A DNA stretch of 64,000 nt from Lactifluus volemus (taxonomy: Eukaryota; Basidiomycota; Agaricomycetes; Russulales; Russulaceae). The stretch is taken from NCBI GenBank assembly GCA_022376515.1, contig WTXI01000025.1, forward strand, positions 186,001-250,000, in the 5' to 3' direction. The translations under genes were made by a program, and so were the position numbers. Of this stretch, positions 1-10,113 are shown one piece after another (position 1 is the first letter of the stretch; each line of letters begins with the position of its first letter). The notes below the pieces were generated by a model that did no database searches, was not told the origin of the DNA, and saw only the letters and a list, made by a program, of their open reading frames with translations.

Positions 1-3000
1 GGATGCGTGGAAGACAGGGTGGACATGTTTCTGACGCCACTGATCCGGGAGTTTCAGTTTGAAAACCACCAGGTTAATCACCTGAACCACTGGAAAGGGG
101 CCATATCATTTTGGGGCCAGTTTGGCAAAGGGGTGTGAGGTTTTGAGGTTTTTTCTGTCTAGCCAAACTTGATCTCCTTCCTTGAAGGGTTCATAAGCCC
201 GTCTCCCCTTTTTCCGTACGTTTCGTTTCTGAAGGAGGTCCTGTGCCCTTTAGATGGCCTGGTGCGCCTGATTACATTTTTCTATCAGATAAGCTTTGTG
301 CCGTTCTATCATTGGCATCTTTCCTTCCTTCTCGGTCTGCCACATGGTCGGTGTGTGTCCCATGAGGAGGTCAAATGGGGTTTGCTTTGTTGTCTCGTTG
401 AGCCACGAATTGTGGACAAATTGGGCTAGTGGTAACCAGCTGACCCAGTTATTCTGCTGGAAATTCCCATAGACACGGAGGTATTGCTCCAACCACTGGT
501 TTGTTCGCTCCGATTGGCCATCTGTCTGGGGGTGGTATGCCGTACTAATGTTCTGGTTGATCCCTAATTGTTTGCATAGCGCCCTTGTCCATTTAGAAGT
601 GAAGCGCGGGTCACGATCTGAAATCACCAGCTTTGGGGGTTCATAGTGGGGAAACACTTCTTTAGCGTAGCACCTTGCGATGCCCTCGCTGTCAATGGTT
701 TTGTTACAGGGGATGAAGAAGGCTGCCTTGCTACAGTCGTGGTCTGTGATCGTCAGGATGCTGTCGTAACCTTGCGACTCTGGGAGGTCTGTGATCAGGT
801 CTAGTGCAATCGTTGCGTAGGGTGCGTGGTTCTGTCTCAGCAGAATGGGCACTAGTGGGACCTTGGGCCTGGTGGTGCCACTCTTCGTGCTTTGACAAGT
901 GGTGCATCCTTGCACATATTTAGTGATGAACATTCTCATAGTGGGCCACCAGTAATCTTTTGCGACCATAGACCAGGTTCTCAAGATTCCGGGGTGTCCT
1001 GCTGTTTTATGGTCGTGGTACATTCGTAAAATGCTCCGCTGCACTGTTGGGTCTTCTGGGACTGCCAGTTGCTCGTGATGGTACCATTTAGTGCCAAAGC
1101 GGTTTTGGCGCTTCTGTACTCCTTCCATTTTTGTCCACTCCTCCAACTGCTGTTGGTGTCTTTCTTGAGCGCGCTCTACCTCCTGTTCCAGTGACTGTTC
1201 CTCAGTGAAGAGGCGCACAAAGAGCTCCGGAGGCAGGACTAGCACGTCCTCATGGTCATTCTCTCCCTGGTTGCATCCTGGTCGTCGTGACAATGGGTCG
1301 GCCTTGTTAGTCTTTCCCGGTCAATGTACGATCCTCATGTTGTATTCTGCCATTTTAGGGATGTAGTGCGCCACCCGTCGACTGATCTTGTGCGCTTCTC
1401 TGTAGTATTGAAGGTTGGCGTGATCACTGACAACTGTGATGATGTGTGGGGAGCTCAGTAGAAGGTGTCACCAATGTTCTAACCCCCGGATCATTGCCAA
1501 TAACTCCCAATTGTGGATGTTGTAGTTTCTTTCCGCTTGGTTGAACGTTTGCTAGTAGCCTACAGGGCGCAATTTCTGATCCTTGTCAGGCTGGTGGAGA
1601 ATCGCCCCACTAGCATATTGTGAAGCATTGACTTCTAGGACAAATGGTTCAGCCAGGTTAGGTCTCTGTAGGACCGGATCGCTAGTGACTGCCTTGATTA
1701 GTTGATCCACTGCCTGCGTACACTCTTCCGTCCATTCGAACTTAGTTGTCTTCTTTAATAGGTTGGTTAGAGGCCTAGCAACATTGGCAAACCCTGGAAT
1801 GAACTGCCGCTGGTAGCCCAAGACTCTGAGTGTACTGCGGACCTCCCGTACTGATTTTAGTTGACGTGGCCAGTCTGCCAAGCCATGCTTCTTGCTAGGG
1901 TCAATGCGGATGGTGCCCTGGTCGATTACGTACCCTAGAAACTCGATTTCTTTTCTGGTGAACTGACACTTCTCTGGTTTCAAGAAAAGCGACTCCCTCT
2001 CTAAGATTTCTAAGTATTCTTTGGTGATTTGATCGTGCAGTTCTGGGTCGTCAGGGGTTACGATGAGGAAGTCATCCAGATACCAGTGGACCCAGCGGGG
2101 ATATTTCTTTTTTAGATTGGAAAAGATGCGGTCGGCCATTCTCTGGAAGGCAGCTGGCATGTTACATAACCCAAAGGGCATGACTTTAGCTTCAAACAAG
2201 CCTTCGTCCATTTTTACCGCCGTGATCCATTGGTTGTCTGGGTGAATTCAGATATTGTAGTATCCGTCTCTAATGTCAAACTTTGACATTAGCTTAGCGT
2301 CTCCCATCTGGTCAAAGATAGTGTCGATGTGGGGAAGGGGGTACACGTCCTTTACTGTCCATTCGTTCACTTTTCAATAGTCGTAGACTGGTCTCAATTT
2401 TCCATCTTGCTTTTTGATGTAAAAGAAGGGGCTGGACCACGTGGACTTTGACCTTGTGATGTAGCCCTTAGTCTGCTGCTCAGTGAGGAATGTCCACATA
2501 GACTTGATTTCTTCTGCCGTTAGCTTGTATGTTTTGCAATTGATGGTCTTTGGGGCACCTGGTAAAAGCATGATTACGAGGTCTTCTGGGCGCGAAGGGG
2601 GGAAGCATTTTGCTTCTTCTTCCAAAAAAACTTTGGCATATTTCTGGAACTGTTCTGGGACCGCCACCCTGCTTTGCCCTTTTCCTTCTCATTGCGCCCA
2701 TTGTTGGCTAAACCTTGTCTTGCACATCTTCATTCTTCGTGCCGCCCATTTCAACTTCTAGCTTCGCCCTGTGGTGGAAAGCTTGATAGGTGGCCCACAG
2801 ACTTTTCCCTCCTTCCAATTGATTTGAGGGTCGAATTCTCGTAACCAAGGGTACCCTAAGATGATTCAGTCTTCGCCTAGGTTTGTGATAAAGAAGATTT
2901 GCACCGCTTCTTTTCTTCCCTTCAGGACATTGAGAAGGCAGTAACTGGTGATCTTCCCATCTTGATTCTCTGTCCCGTCTACGTTGAACACCATTCGTGG

Positions 3001-3219
3001 TTCTTGGAGGTTTATTGCTCCCAGGCCTAGTTTCTCCACCATTCTTGGGTTGATAAAGTTTTCCGTGGTGCCACTGTTGAGTAGTGCCTTTTCCACAGCC
3101 GTCTTTGTCGCGCTTGTGAACGATAGGGGAATGTCCAGTGTATTGGTTCTCGAGATACAACATATTTGAGTAAGACGGGCTCGCACCCAGGCTGCACGGG
3201 TCGAGCCATTTAAAAATCC
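1..3219 (-). pseudogene. pol: Element A pol: protease, reverse transcriptase, RNase H, integrase (decayed)
   Basis: All pieces lie in one reading frame, so decay is by point stops rather than indels. Protease (about 3186-2866) has NSGTTENF where DSGAT is expected, so the catalytic Asp is replaced. RT (2667-1552) keeps YLDD. RNase H (about 1680-1300) and integrase (1293-250) follow; the integrase shows CTTCQ, ALDLITDL, ISDRDPRF and QSERTN, so the D, D and E positions are visible. The GPY/F-type segment runs off the window near base 1. In-frame stops: TGA at 2866, 2689, 2374, 2248, 1468, 1321 and 106; TAG at 2758 and 1552; TAA at 250. At 2866, 2374, 2248, 1468 and 106 the related element B has Arg. 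It would be read by -1 frameshift from gag at 3213-3219. Confidence 0.92.
3213..3219 (-). promoter_or_regulatory. Candidate -1 frameshift site GGATTTT, element A
   Basis: The gag frame (read through the TAG at 3369-3371) ends with TAA at 3210-3212 directly after this heptamer. Shifting back one base opens the protease frame, giving GFLNGST..., which aligns with GFLGGSN... after the equivalent site in element B. GGA UUU A is a known -1 slip sequence in mouse mammary tumour virus; GGATTTT is a near variant. Inference from sequence only. Confidence 0.6.
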
Positions 3220-3368
3220 TCTTCTTCTACCAGTCCGTCCAAGGCGCCATTGAAAGCCCCCTTCTCAATCTTGGCCCTGATGCTTCTGAGCATCTGGATG
3301 GGATCATTGTCGTCACCAACTTGTGTGGTTTCATCATCTTCCTTTTTGCTGGCTCTGGCCTTAGGTTG

Positions 3369-4610
3369 CTAGGGCGGTTTGGGATCGTTTTGCCTTTTCT
3401 TTTTAAGACAATCCCTGGAGAGGTGGCCTTGCTCCTTGCAGAAGAAACACCGCCCCTCCCTCCTCAGCCTTTGCTTCTCATCTGCTTTTGCTGAGTCGGT
3501 TCTGGTGACATCAATATCCATGGCCCAAGGGTCTTTCTGAGGGGGGGTTTCTTTCTTTTTGGCCATGAGTTGGCTGGCCCATCGAGGAACGTCCTTCCTG
3601 AAGCTGATTTCATGCTTCAGTTGTTGGTAAGCATCATGGTGTTGGGTGGCCAACTCTTGCCAGCCCCTCAGGGTGTTTGGGTTTGCTCCTACTTGTTTGA
3701 GCATGCTGGTGAGAAGCCCTAGGTCTAGTCCCCTCTTGTACATTCTGATGGTGCCGTTGCTATCAGCGTCCCACCCTGCCTTCTTCCTGAGGCGATTGAA
3801 CTCGGCTGTATACTGGGCCAAGTTTCCTTTCTTCATCTCTAAGTGTTCCAGCTTCGTGATCGCATCATCTTCTTCGTTAGTGTCTTTGAAGGCGTTGTCC
3901 AGGGCGTCCTCAAAATTGGTCCAGAGGATCTCTGCATTTTCTCCATGCTGAACCACTTCTTGTTCGATCGTGTCCAGGTAATCCTGCACCCATGCTGACA
4001 CCAAGGGTCCTTTAACCATCCCTAGCATCATCATGACACGGTTATAGGGGATCAGCATGTCGTCGTGGTTTCGATTGATGGCTTTGTACATGCGCCATTC
4101 GGTTTTAAAGACGTCGTAGAGGCTTTTGTCTCCTTTGAATGGCATGGGTGGTATCCCCTTCAGCCCGTTCCTTGGGGGAGCAACTGGTTGAGCTCCAGCT
4201 GCTCCTACTGCTGCGCCACCTCCTCCACCACCACCGCCACCACCTCCACCACCACCACCGCCACCGCCACCGCCACCCTGGCTGGGTCCTGCTGCTGCTG
4301 TGACTTGTACTGGCTGGGTCAACGTGGCTGAGTGAGTGAACATAGGTGTTGGCGAGGTGATGCTTAGTGCACCCATGGCGCGGTCTATAGGGGTAACTGG
4401 GGTAACTAGTCTGGGTTCTTCATCCTCTTGTGTTGGCGGGGGTTGTCTGGTCTGGCTGTCTTCTGAGGAGGAGTTTTCTCCAGCCGAATTTTGTTGAGGG
4501 GATGTTCCCCCATTCTCGTCCTCGCTTTCATCTTCACTTGCCTCTGATGGCTGCATCGAGGGGGGGAGAGCTAGCTCGTTGAGGATGTAGTCATACTTGG
4601 AGAACTTCAT
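3369..4610 (-). CDS. gag: Gag of element A (N-terminal part displaced by element B)
   Basis: A 413-residue ORF from Met at 4610. It has an acidic, Ser-rich N-terminus, a run of more than 20 glycines at about residue 112-135 encoded by the CCA/CCG tract near 4215-4275, a capsid-like middle (…WRMYKAINRNHDD…, …WVQDYLDTIEQE…), and a CCHC knuckle CFFCKEQGHLSRDC at about 388-401. The TAG at 3369 is probably a nonsense mutation: the same frame stays open for 52 more codons to 3210, where the frameshift site lies. The frame is also open upstream of Met 4610 as far as the element B junction at 4766 and continues at 12640, so this Met may be internal. Capsid/nucleocapsid function is by family. Confidence 0.85.
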   Translation of the reverse strand: MKFSKYDYILNELALPPSMQPSEASEDESEDENGGTSPQQNSAGENSSSEDSQTRQPPPTQEDEEPRLVTPVTPIDRAMGALSITSPTPMFTHSATLTQPVQVTAAAGPSQGGGGGGGGGGGGGGGGGGGGGAAVGAAGAQPVAPPRNGLKGIPPMPFKGDKSLYDVFKTEWRMYKAINRNHDDMLIPYNRVMMMLGMVKGPLVSAWVQDYLDTIEQEVVQHGENAEILWTNFEDALDNAFKDTNEEDDAITKLEHLEMKKGNLAQYTAEFNRLRKKAGWDADSNGTIRMYKRGLDLGLLTSMLKQVGANPNTLRGWQELATQHHDAYQQLKHEISFRKDVPRWASQLMAKKKETPPQKDPWAMDIDVTRTDSAKADEKQRLRREGRCFFCKEQGHLSRDCLKKKRQNDPKPP

Positions 4611-4766
4611 GGTAGGGTCGGTCCAATATTCGTTATTTGACCAATAAATCCCGTACCACCGGTTGTTGATGAATTCGCAGGGGGATCTGTACTTGGTTCT
4701 TGATCTTTCTTCTTCGTGAAAGGAGTAGTAGACTGTTGGCTTCTGGTATAGTTGGTGTGCTTGTCT

Positions 4767-5211
4767 TGTTAGGGACTAGCTGTTCCTAGTTCCTAAGATA
4801 GGATCAAGTTATTCAGGAGGACCAACAGAAACGCGAGTCTAGGTTGGGTCTAGCTAAGTTATAGCACTTAGAGGGCTTCGAGAGAGAGAGGGATCACAAG
4901 GGGATTTGTGAGGAGGTTCAAGAGGCTAGTATTGGAGAGAAGTCCAAGCTGGAGAGCAAGGACACAAGTCGAGGAGTCTTTATATACTGTACAGGGCAAA
5001 GGGCGAGTGACATCGGTAATGATGTCATGAGCCTGGGTCTAACTACGACGTCATCGAAGTTCTAGGCTAATGATGTCATAAGAGTCACTGTGAGTCATGA
5101 ACACGCTGTTCTGTGTCGTACAAGGTGAGGCTCTGTCCGTAAGCGAGAATGTAGACGGAAATGAAAAACGTGAGGCAACAGGGAGGCAAAGGTCCAGACG
5201 AATCCGTAACA
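4767..5211 (-). repeat. 3' LTR of element B (445 bp)
   Basis: TG...CA ends; one base different from the 5' LTR. Contains the same TATA box (4979-4986) and the AAGTCCAAGCT seed (4940-4950, + strand reading). Confidence 0.95.
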
Positions 5212-5225
5212 TTACCTCCCGTCTT
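5212..5225 (-). promoter_or_regulatory. Polypurine tract of element B
   Basis: Minus-strand purine run ACGGGAGGTAA directly upstream of the 3' LTR. Element C has the matching TAGGAGGTAA directly before its 3' LTR at 38352. Confidence 0.7.
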
Positions 5226-5247
5226 AGGTGATTGTCCCACCAATCAC

Positions 5248-6525
5248 TTAGCACTCCCAGAAGTGGGGGTCCAGGTTGTGGATGTCGTCGTCGTAGTCAT
5301 CGCTATACCAGTTCTGCTCAGCCTCATAGTCGGCTTTCGCGTCCTTGGCCCAGGCGGCGGGGCAGCGATGGCTCTTGTAGTTCTCATGCCCCGTACCAAT
5401 GAGGCATTCTCCGCCCTTGCGAGGGCAGTTGACATGCGGGGTCCAGCAGCGGGCGCCGACGTGCCCGAGTTTGCGGCAGAGGTTGCAGTGGATGTTGGGC
5501 GGTTGCCATTCTTTGGCCTTCTTCTTTCCCTTCATGTCGCGTGCACTGGTGTAGGGCTTCTTGGTGGTGCGGCGGGGACGTTCCTCCTCGCTGCTGCCCG
5601 CTCCTCCGTGCATGTGCGATCCTCCCACTTGTTGCCCAGTCTGTTCATTAGAGAGGGGATGAGGAGGTGGTGGCGGGGCCCCCGGGACGACGACGGGAGG
5701 TGGGGAGTTGAAGTGACGAGGCGGTGGTTCTCGTATGTCTGTCCTATCACTGAGGATGAAGGGGAGGAGTCTGGTGGTCGTCCCAGTGGTTCCAAGGCGC
5801 CGGATGCTGTCCTCGTGCTTCTTACAGAGGGTGCTGAGATTCTGCCCCAGTTTCCTCCCTTCCAGCTTCAGTCGTTCCTTCTCTTCCACCGTCCACCTGT
5901 AGTGCTGCACCTCCGCCATCAGTCCGGGATCTCCTAGCTGTCTGAGTGCGTCGTCGACAGTGCGGCAGAAGACATGGGTGGGGTGGAATAGGATGAGGTC
6001 GTTGCGACCCATCTGTTTGTCTGGGTGGCTACGGGCATTAAGGGGGGCCTCAAACGGCCCTTCTCCGGTCCTGGTGTACCCAGTGATGTAGGAGTCGTCC
6101 CTTATGGCGAACTTGACGAATTCCATTTCTATGAATCCCCCCGACTCCGCGTCTTTTATCGTGAAGGAGTAGTCGTGGGGGTCGTCTTCTTCATAGTGAT
6201 GGAACCCTGCGGGGGTAGGGATGGTTCTTTCTGGTATGGGGGTCATGACTCTGGCACGAGGAGGGGTTGGGAGACGCGGTATTTCTTGGATGTCATCGTC
6301 ATCATCCACCGCGGTCTCAGAGGGTGTGGCTGGTACGTAGCGAGGAGAAGAGGGGGCCTCGGATATTGGGGAGGTGTCTCTACCCATCAGGAGGTCCTGG
6401 ATGACCTGGACGTCGACCTGGGCAATCGCCGCTAGGAAGTCTCTGTCTTCCGGGCTGTAGACCGCTACTGGGCGGCGAGGGGTAGTGGGAGAAGTGGGAG
6501 AAGAGTTATTGGGGGAGGAAGGCAT
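5248..6525 (-). CDS. Extra 3' ORF of element B with a C-terminal zinc knuckle
   Basis: 425 residues, starting 21 bases after the pol stop and ending 36 bases before the 3' LTR, in the place where env or accessory ORFs sit. Proline/serine-rich N-terminus (1-115), a conserved-looking middle (…DYSFTIKDAE…FVKF…GEGPFEAPL…, about 120-225), a second Pro-rich linker, then CNLCRKLGHVGARC at 347-360, a CX2CX4HX4C knuckle, more Cys/His residues and an acidic tail ending IHNLDPHFWEC. I see no signal peptide or membrane segment, so it is not an obvious envelope protein. The same ORF with the same tail is present in older element C (37154-38310), which argues for a retained function. An RNA-binding, Gag-like accessory role is inference. 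Confidence 0.85.
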   Translation of the reverse strand: MPSSPNNSSPTSPTTPRRPVAVYSPEDRDFLAAIAQVDVQVIQDLLMGRDTSPISEAPSSPRYVPATPSETAVDDDDDIQEIPRLPTPPRARVMTPIPERTIPTPAGFHHYEEDDPHDYSFTIKDAESGGFIEMEFVKFAIRDDSYITGYTRTGEGPFEAPLNARSHPDKQMGRNDLILFHPTHVFCRTVDDALRQLGDPGLMAEVQHYRWTVEEKERLKLEGRKLGQNLSTLCKKHEDSIRRLGTTGTTTRLLPFILSDRTDIREPPPRHFNSPPPVVVPGAPPPPPHPLSNEQTGQQVGGSHMHGGAGSSEEERPRRTTKKPYTSARDMKGKKKAKEWQPPNIHCNLCRKLGHVGARCWTPHVNCPRKGGECLIGTGHENYKSHRCPAAWAKDAKADYEAEQNWYSDDYDDDIHNLDPHFWEC

Positions 6526-6546
6526 TGGAGAAGAGACTTGGACGGA

Positions 6547-9500
6547 TCAGATGATGACTCGTCCTCTTCCCTTTGGCTTCGCTTTTATGTCTTCTGCGAG
6601 CGCCTTCTTTGGATGCTTCTGGACGAATTCTTTGAGGCAGTCTGGGGCGCGGATGTTCCCTTCTGGTTCCCAAGTGTCATGTGCTTCACTGTAGCCCTTC
6701 CATCGAACTCTATATTGACGCTTCCTATTGTTCTTGCCTCCACTCCACCGCATGTCGAGGATTTGATCCACTTCGTACTCCGTTTCACCTTTGATCAGGT
6801 CAGGTGGAGGTTCTTCAAAGTTCTCACCATGCTCCTCCGTCTCCTTATATGGTGAGAGGAGGGAGGCATGGAAGACATCATGTATCTTCCATGAGGCAGG
6901 GAGTCGCAGTTTGAAAACCACCGGTGACACGACTTTGGTCACAAGGAAAGGTCCATGCCGTTTGTTGCTTAGTTTGGCGGTAGGGTGTGTCGTCTTTAGA
7001 TTAGTCCCTTCTAGCCAGACCTTTTCGCCTTCATGGAAAGGCCTGTAATTGCGTTGCCCCTTCTTCCTCTGGGCGTAACGTTGCAATGTGTTTTGAGCGG
7101 CCCTGATTGATCGTTGTGCCTGTTCTCTTACACGTTCCAGGGTGCGTTGTCTATCCTCCAGAAGGGGGACGTTGGTTGTGATCGGTTGGTCAGGTAAGGA
7201 GGGTGTGTGTCCCATGAGGAGTTCGAACGGCGTCTTGTTCGTGGTGGCATTAGGCCACAACCTTTGTACATATTGCACCATAGGTAACCAGGTTGCCCAG
7301 TCGTCTTGCTCATAGTTCCCATAGATCCTTAAGTACTGCTCCAGCCACTGATTGGTGTGTTCTGACTGTCCGTCTGTCTGTGGGTGGTAAGCTGTACTGA
7401 GGTTCTGGGCTGATCCCAGTATTCGGCAGAGTTCTCGTGCAAAGTTAGCGGTAAAGCGAGGGTCCCGGTCTGAGATGACTTTTCTAGGGGCTCCATAGTG
7501 GGGGAACACGTGTTCGGCGTACAGAGAAGCTACTCCTGGTGCGTCTATGGTTTTGTTACAGGGGAGGAAGACGGCTGCTTTGGTGCAGTCGTGGTCAGTG
7601 ATCGTGAGGATGGAGTCATACCCCTTTGACAGGGGTAGGTCGGTTATCAGGTCTAAGGCTATGGTTTCAAAGGGGGCAGCGTTCCGCTCTGTGGTGATGG
7701 GGAAGATGGGGATCTTGGGTTTGGTGGTGCGACTCTTTGTCGCTTGGCAGACAGCGCATCCTTGCACATAGTTCTTGACAAATTGTTTGATGTCGGGCCA
7801 CCAGTAGTCACGTGTGACGAGCAAGTAGGTGTAAAAAATTCCGGGGTGTCCCGCCGTCTGGTGGTCATGGTAGTGAGTGACTATCTCCCGTCTCAGGGGG
7901 TTGTCTACCACGACAACTGGTTTGTTATCGTGGAACCAGATGTCGTCCCGTTTGTGCATGCAGGGGTGGAGTTCCGACCAGTGGAGGAGTTCTGCGGGAG
8001 CACGGATCTGTGCTTCAAAGACGTGTTCTTCAAGGGAGGAGAGGCTGATGGCTTGGACGAAGACTGAGTCTGGGAGAACAGTGACATCCTGGTTGTCCTC
8101 TTTTCCTTGGTCATAGTCAGGACGGCGCGAGAGGTGGTCTGCTTTGTTATACTTCCCCGGTTTGTGTATCAGTTTGTAATTGTATTCTGCAAGTTGGGGA
8201 ATGTACCGCGCAACTCTCCTATTGATTTTCTGTGGGTTGCGCCAATGTTGTAGATTAGCATGATCTGTAAATACCAGGACTTCGTGTTGTGCTCCCAACA
8301 GGAGGTGTCGCCAGTTCTCTAGTCCCTTGACCACCGCCATTAGCTCCCGATCAAAGATGTCGTAGCCGCGTTCTGCCTCATTCAGAGTCTCCGAGTGGTA
8401 GGCTACTGGTCTTTGCTTCCCATTGTTATCGCGCTGGTAGAGGATGGCTCCTATCGCATATTGGGAGGCGTCGACTTCCAGTTCGAATTGTTTAGTTTCG
8501 TCTGGCCTGAAGAGCACGGGGTCGCTAGTGACTATGTCAATCAGTTTATTCAGCGCGTCCGTGCACTCTTGCGTCCATTTGAAAGTCTGCCCCTTTTTAA
8601 GGAGGCTCGTGAGAGGTTTGGCGATGTGAGCGAATCCTCGGATGAACGGTCTCTGATACCCTAGGACTCCGAGGGTGCTTTGCACTTGGGTTACAGTGGA
8701 TAGCTGTCATGGCCATGTTGCTAGTCCGCTTCGCTTGGTCGGGTCTATGCGGATCGTCCCATCCTTCACGTAGATGCCTAGGTATTCTACTGCGTCCTTC
8801 TCAAATTCGCACTTGGGGAGTTTGAGGAATAAGCTGTGGTTGCGGAATACTTGTAGAACCTTCCGCGTTATTAAGCGATGGCGGGCTGGATCTTTGTGCG
8901 TGGCTATCAGGAAGTCGTCCATATACCCGTGGCATTCTCCCGGGAACTCATCATAGATGGGTTTGAAGGCCCTGTCCGCCATTCGTTGGAAGGTGGCCGG
9001 GGAATTGTTCAGTCCGAATAGCATGACATTGGGGTGGTACAGTCCGAAGGGGGTCTTGAAGGCCACCTTCCAGAAATCCTCCTCTTTGATGCGTATGTTA
9101 TGGTACCCTGATCGGATGTCAAATTTGGTGAACAGTTCCTTGCCGCTGAGTTCTTCCATGATCTGTTCTATTCTTGGCATGGGGTAGACGTCTCTGACTG
9201 TCCATTTGTTGACTTCGCGATAGTCCTGGATGGGGCGGAGACTACCGTCCTTTTTTTTGATGAAGAACCAGGGCGTCGACCAAGGGGAGTTGGATTTTTC
9301 GATATAGTTTTTTTGCTCGTGTTCATCAATCCATTCCTTCGTGGCCTGCTTTTCTGCCGTGGTCAGAGGGTACACTTTGCAATTGATGACGTCTGGTGCT
9401 CCGGGTTTTAATTTGATTGCATGGTCTTCCGGTCTGGATGGTGGGAATCATTTTGCTCCCTCTTCTGAGAAGATGTCTGCAAAGTCTTGATATTGTGGGG

Positions 9501-10113
9501 GGATTTTTACTTTTTCTTTGTCTTCGTTTGCTTTCTCCGCCCATTGTTGTGCCATATTGACTTTGCTGACTAGGATGATTTCGTCTCCTTCTTCCCAGGC
9601 CGAATCCACGCGTGCTCTTCGTACGATCATCCATTCTTGTCTTGTCTTTACTCTGTCGTACCACTTGGCTTCTAGGCACACTGGGGGTCCTTCAAGTTGA
9701 CCAGTTTCCCAGTTAAACTTTGGTTGGAATGTTTTTAGCCACAGGTACCCTAGGATGATTCGGTCCGAGCCCAGGTTTGAGACGTAGAAGTTCTGCACTT
9801 CTTCTCTGTCTCCTTGTCTGATTCTGAGCTCGCAGTAATGGGTGAGGGCTCCTGCTGTATTAGTAGAGCCATTGGCATTGGTGATAGTTCGGGGAAGGGG
9901 GAGTTTCTGGAGGGCAACGTTCAAGAAAGAGGCAGTGGAGGTGTCCATGAGGTTTTCTGTGGCTCCGCTATCCACAAGGGTTTTTACTTCGGCCATTCGC
10001 TGCATGGATCGGTAGGGCACATTCAAAATGATAGAATTCCGAGTCCTAATACCGATCCGATACAGTTCTACAGCTCTTTCCCAGGCCGGTGGGTTAGAGC
10101 CGCCTAAAAACCC
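6547..10113 (-). pseudogene. pol: Pol of element B: PR-RT-RNase H-integrase-chromodomain, two in-frame stops
   Basis: One open frame entered by -1 frameshift at 10107-10113. Protease DSGATENL (about 9970). RT with GYMDDFLIAT. Then a 712-residue stretch (8685-6547): RNase H (VDASQYA at 70, DREL at 112, TDHANL at 140), integrase zinc region (HDHQTAGH and CAVC at 310-313), DDE core (ALDLITDL 343, SDRDPRF 405, E441 in QSEHTN), GPY/F-type region at 576-600, and chromodomain at 636-687 (EYEVDQILDMR…RVRWKGY…TWEP). Stops are TGA at 9448-9450 (…EEGAK*FPPSRP…) and 8707-8709 (…ATWP*QLSTV…). Element A has Arg at the second site. Everything else looks functional, so this copy is two point changes from open. 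Confidence 0.93.

Noticed and set aside
5161..5937. 258-aa plus-strand ORF
   Set aside because: Antisense to the element B 3' ORF, which has a zinc knuckle and a homologue in element C.
5248..6525. Envelope-like function for the 3' ORF
   Set aside because: No signal peptide or membrane segment; ends in a zinc knuckle.
8707..9450. TGA read as an amino acid in element B pol
   Set aside because: Only two sites; the same change is common in dead copies, so decay is simpler than recoding.
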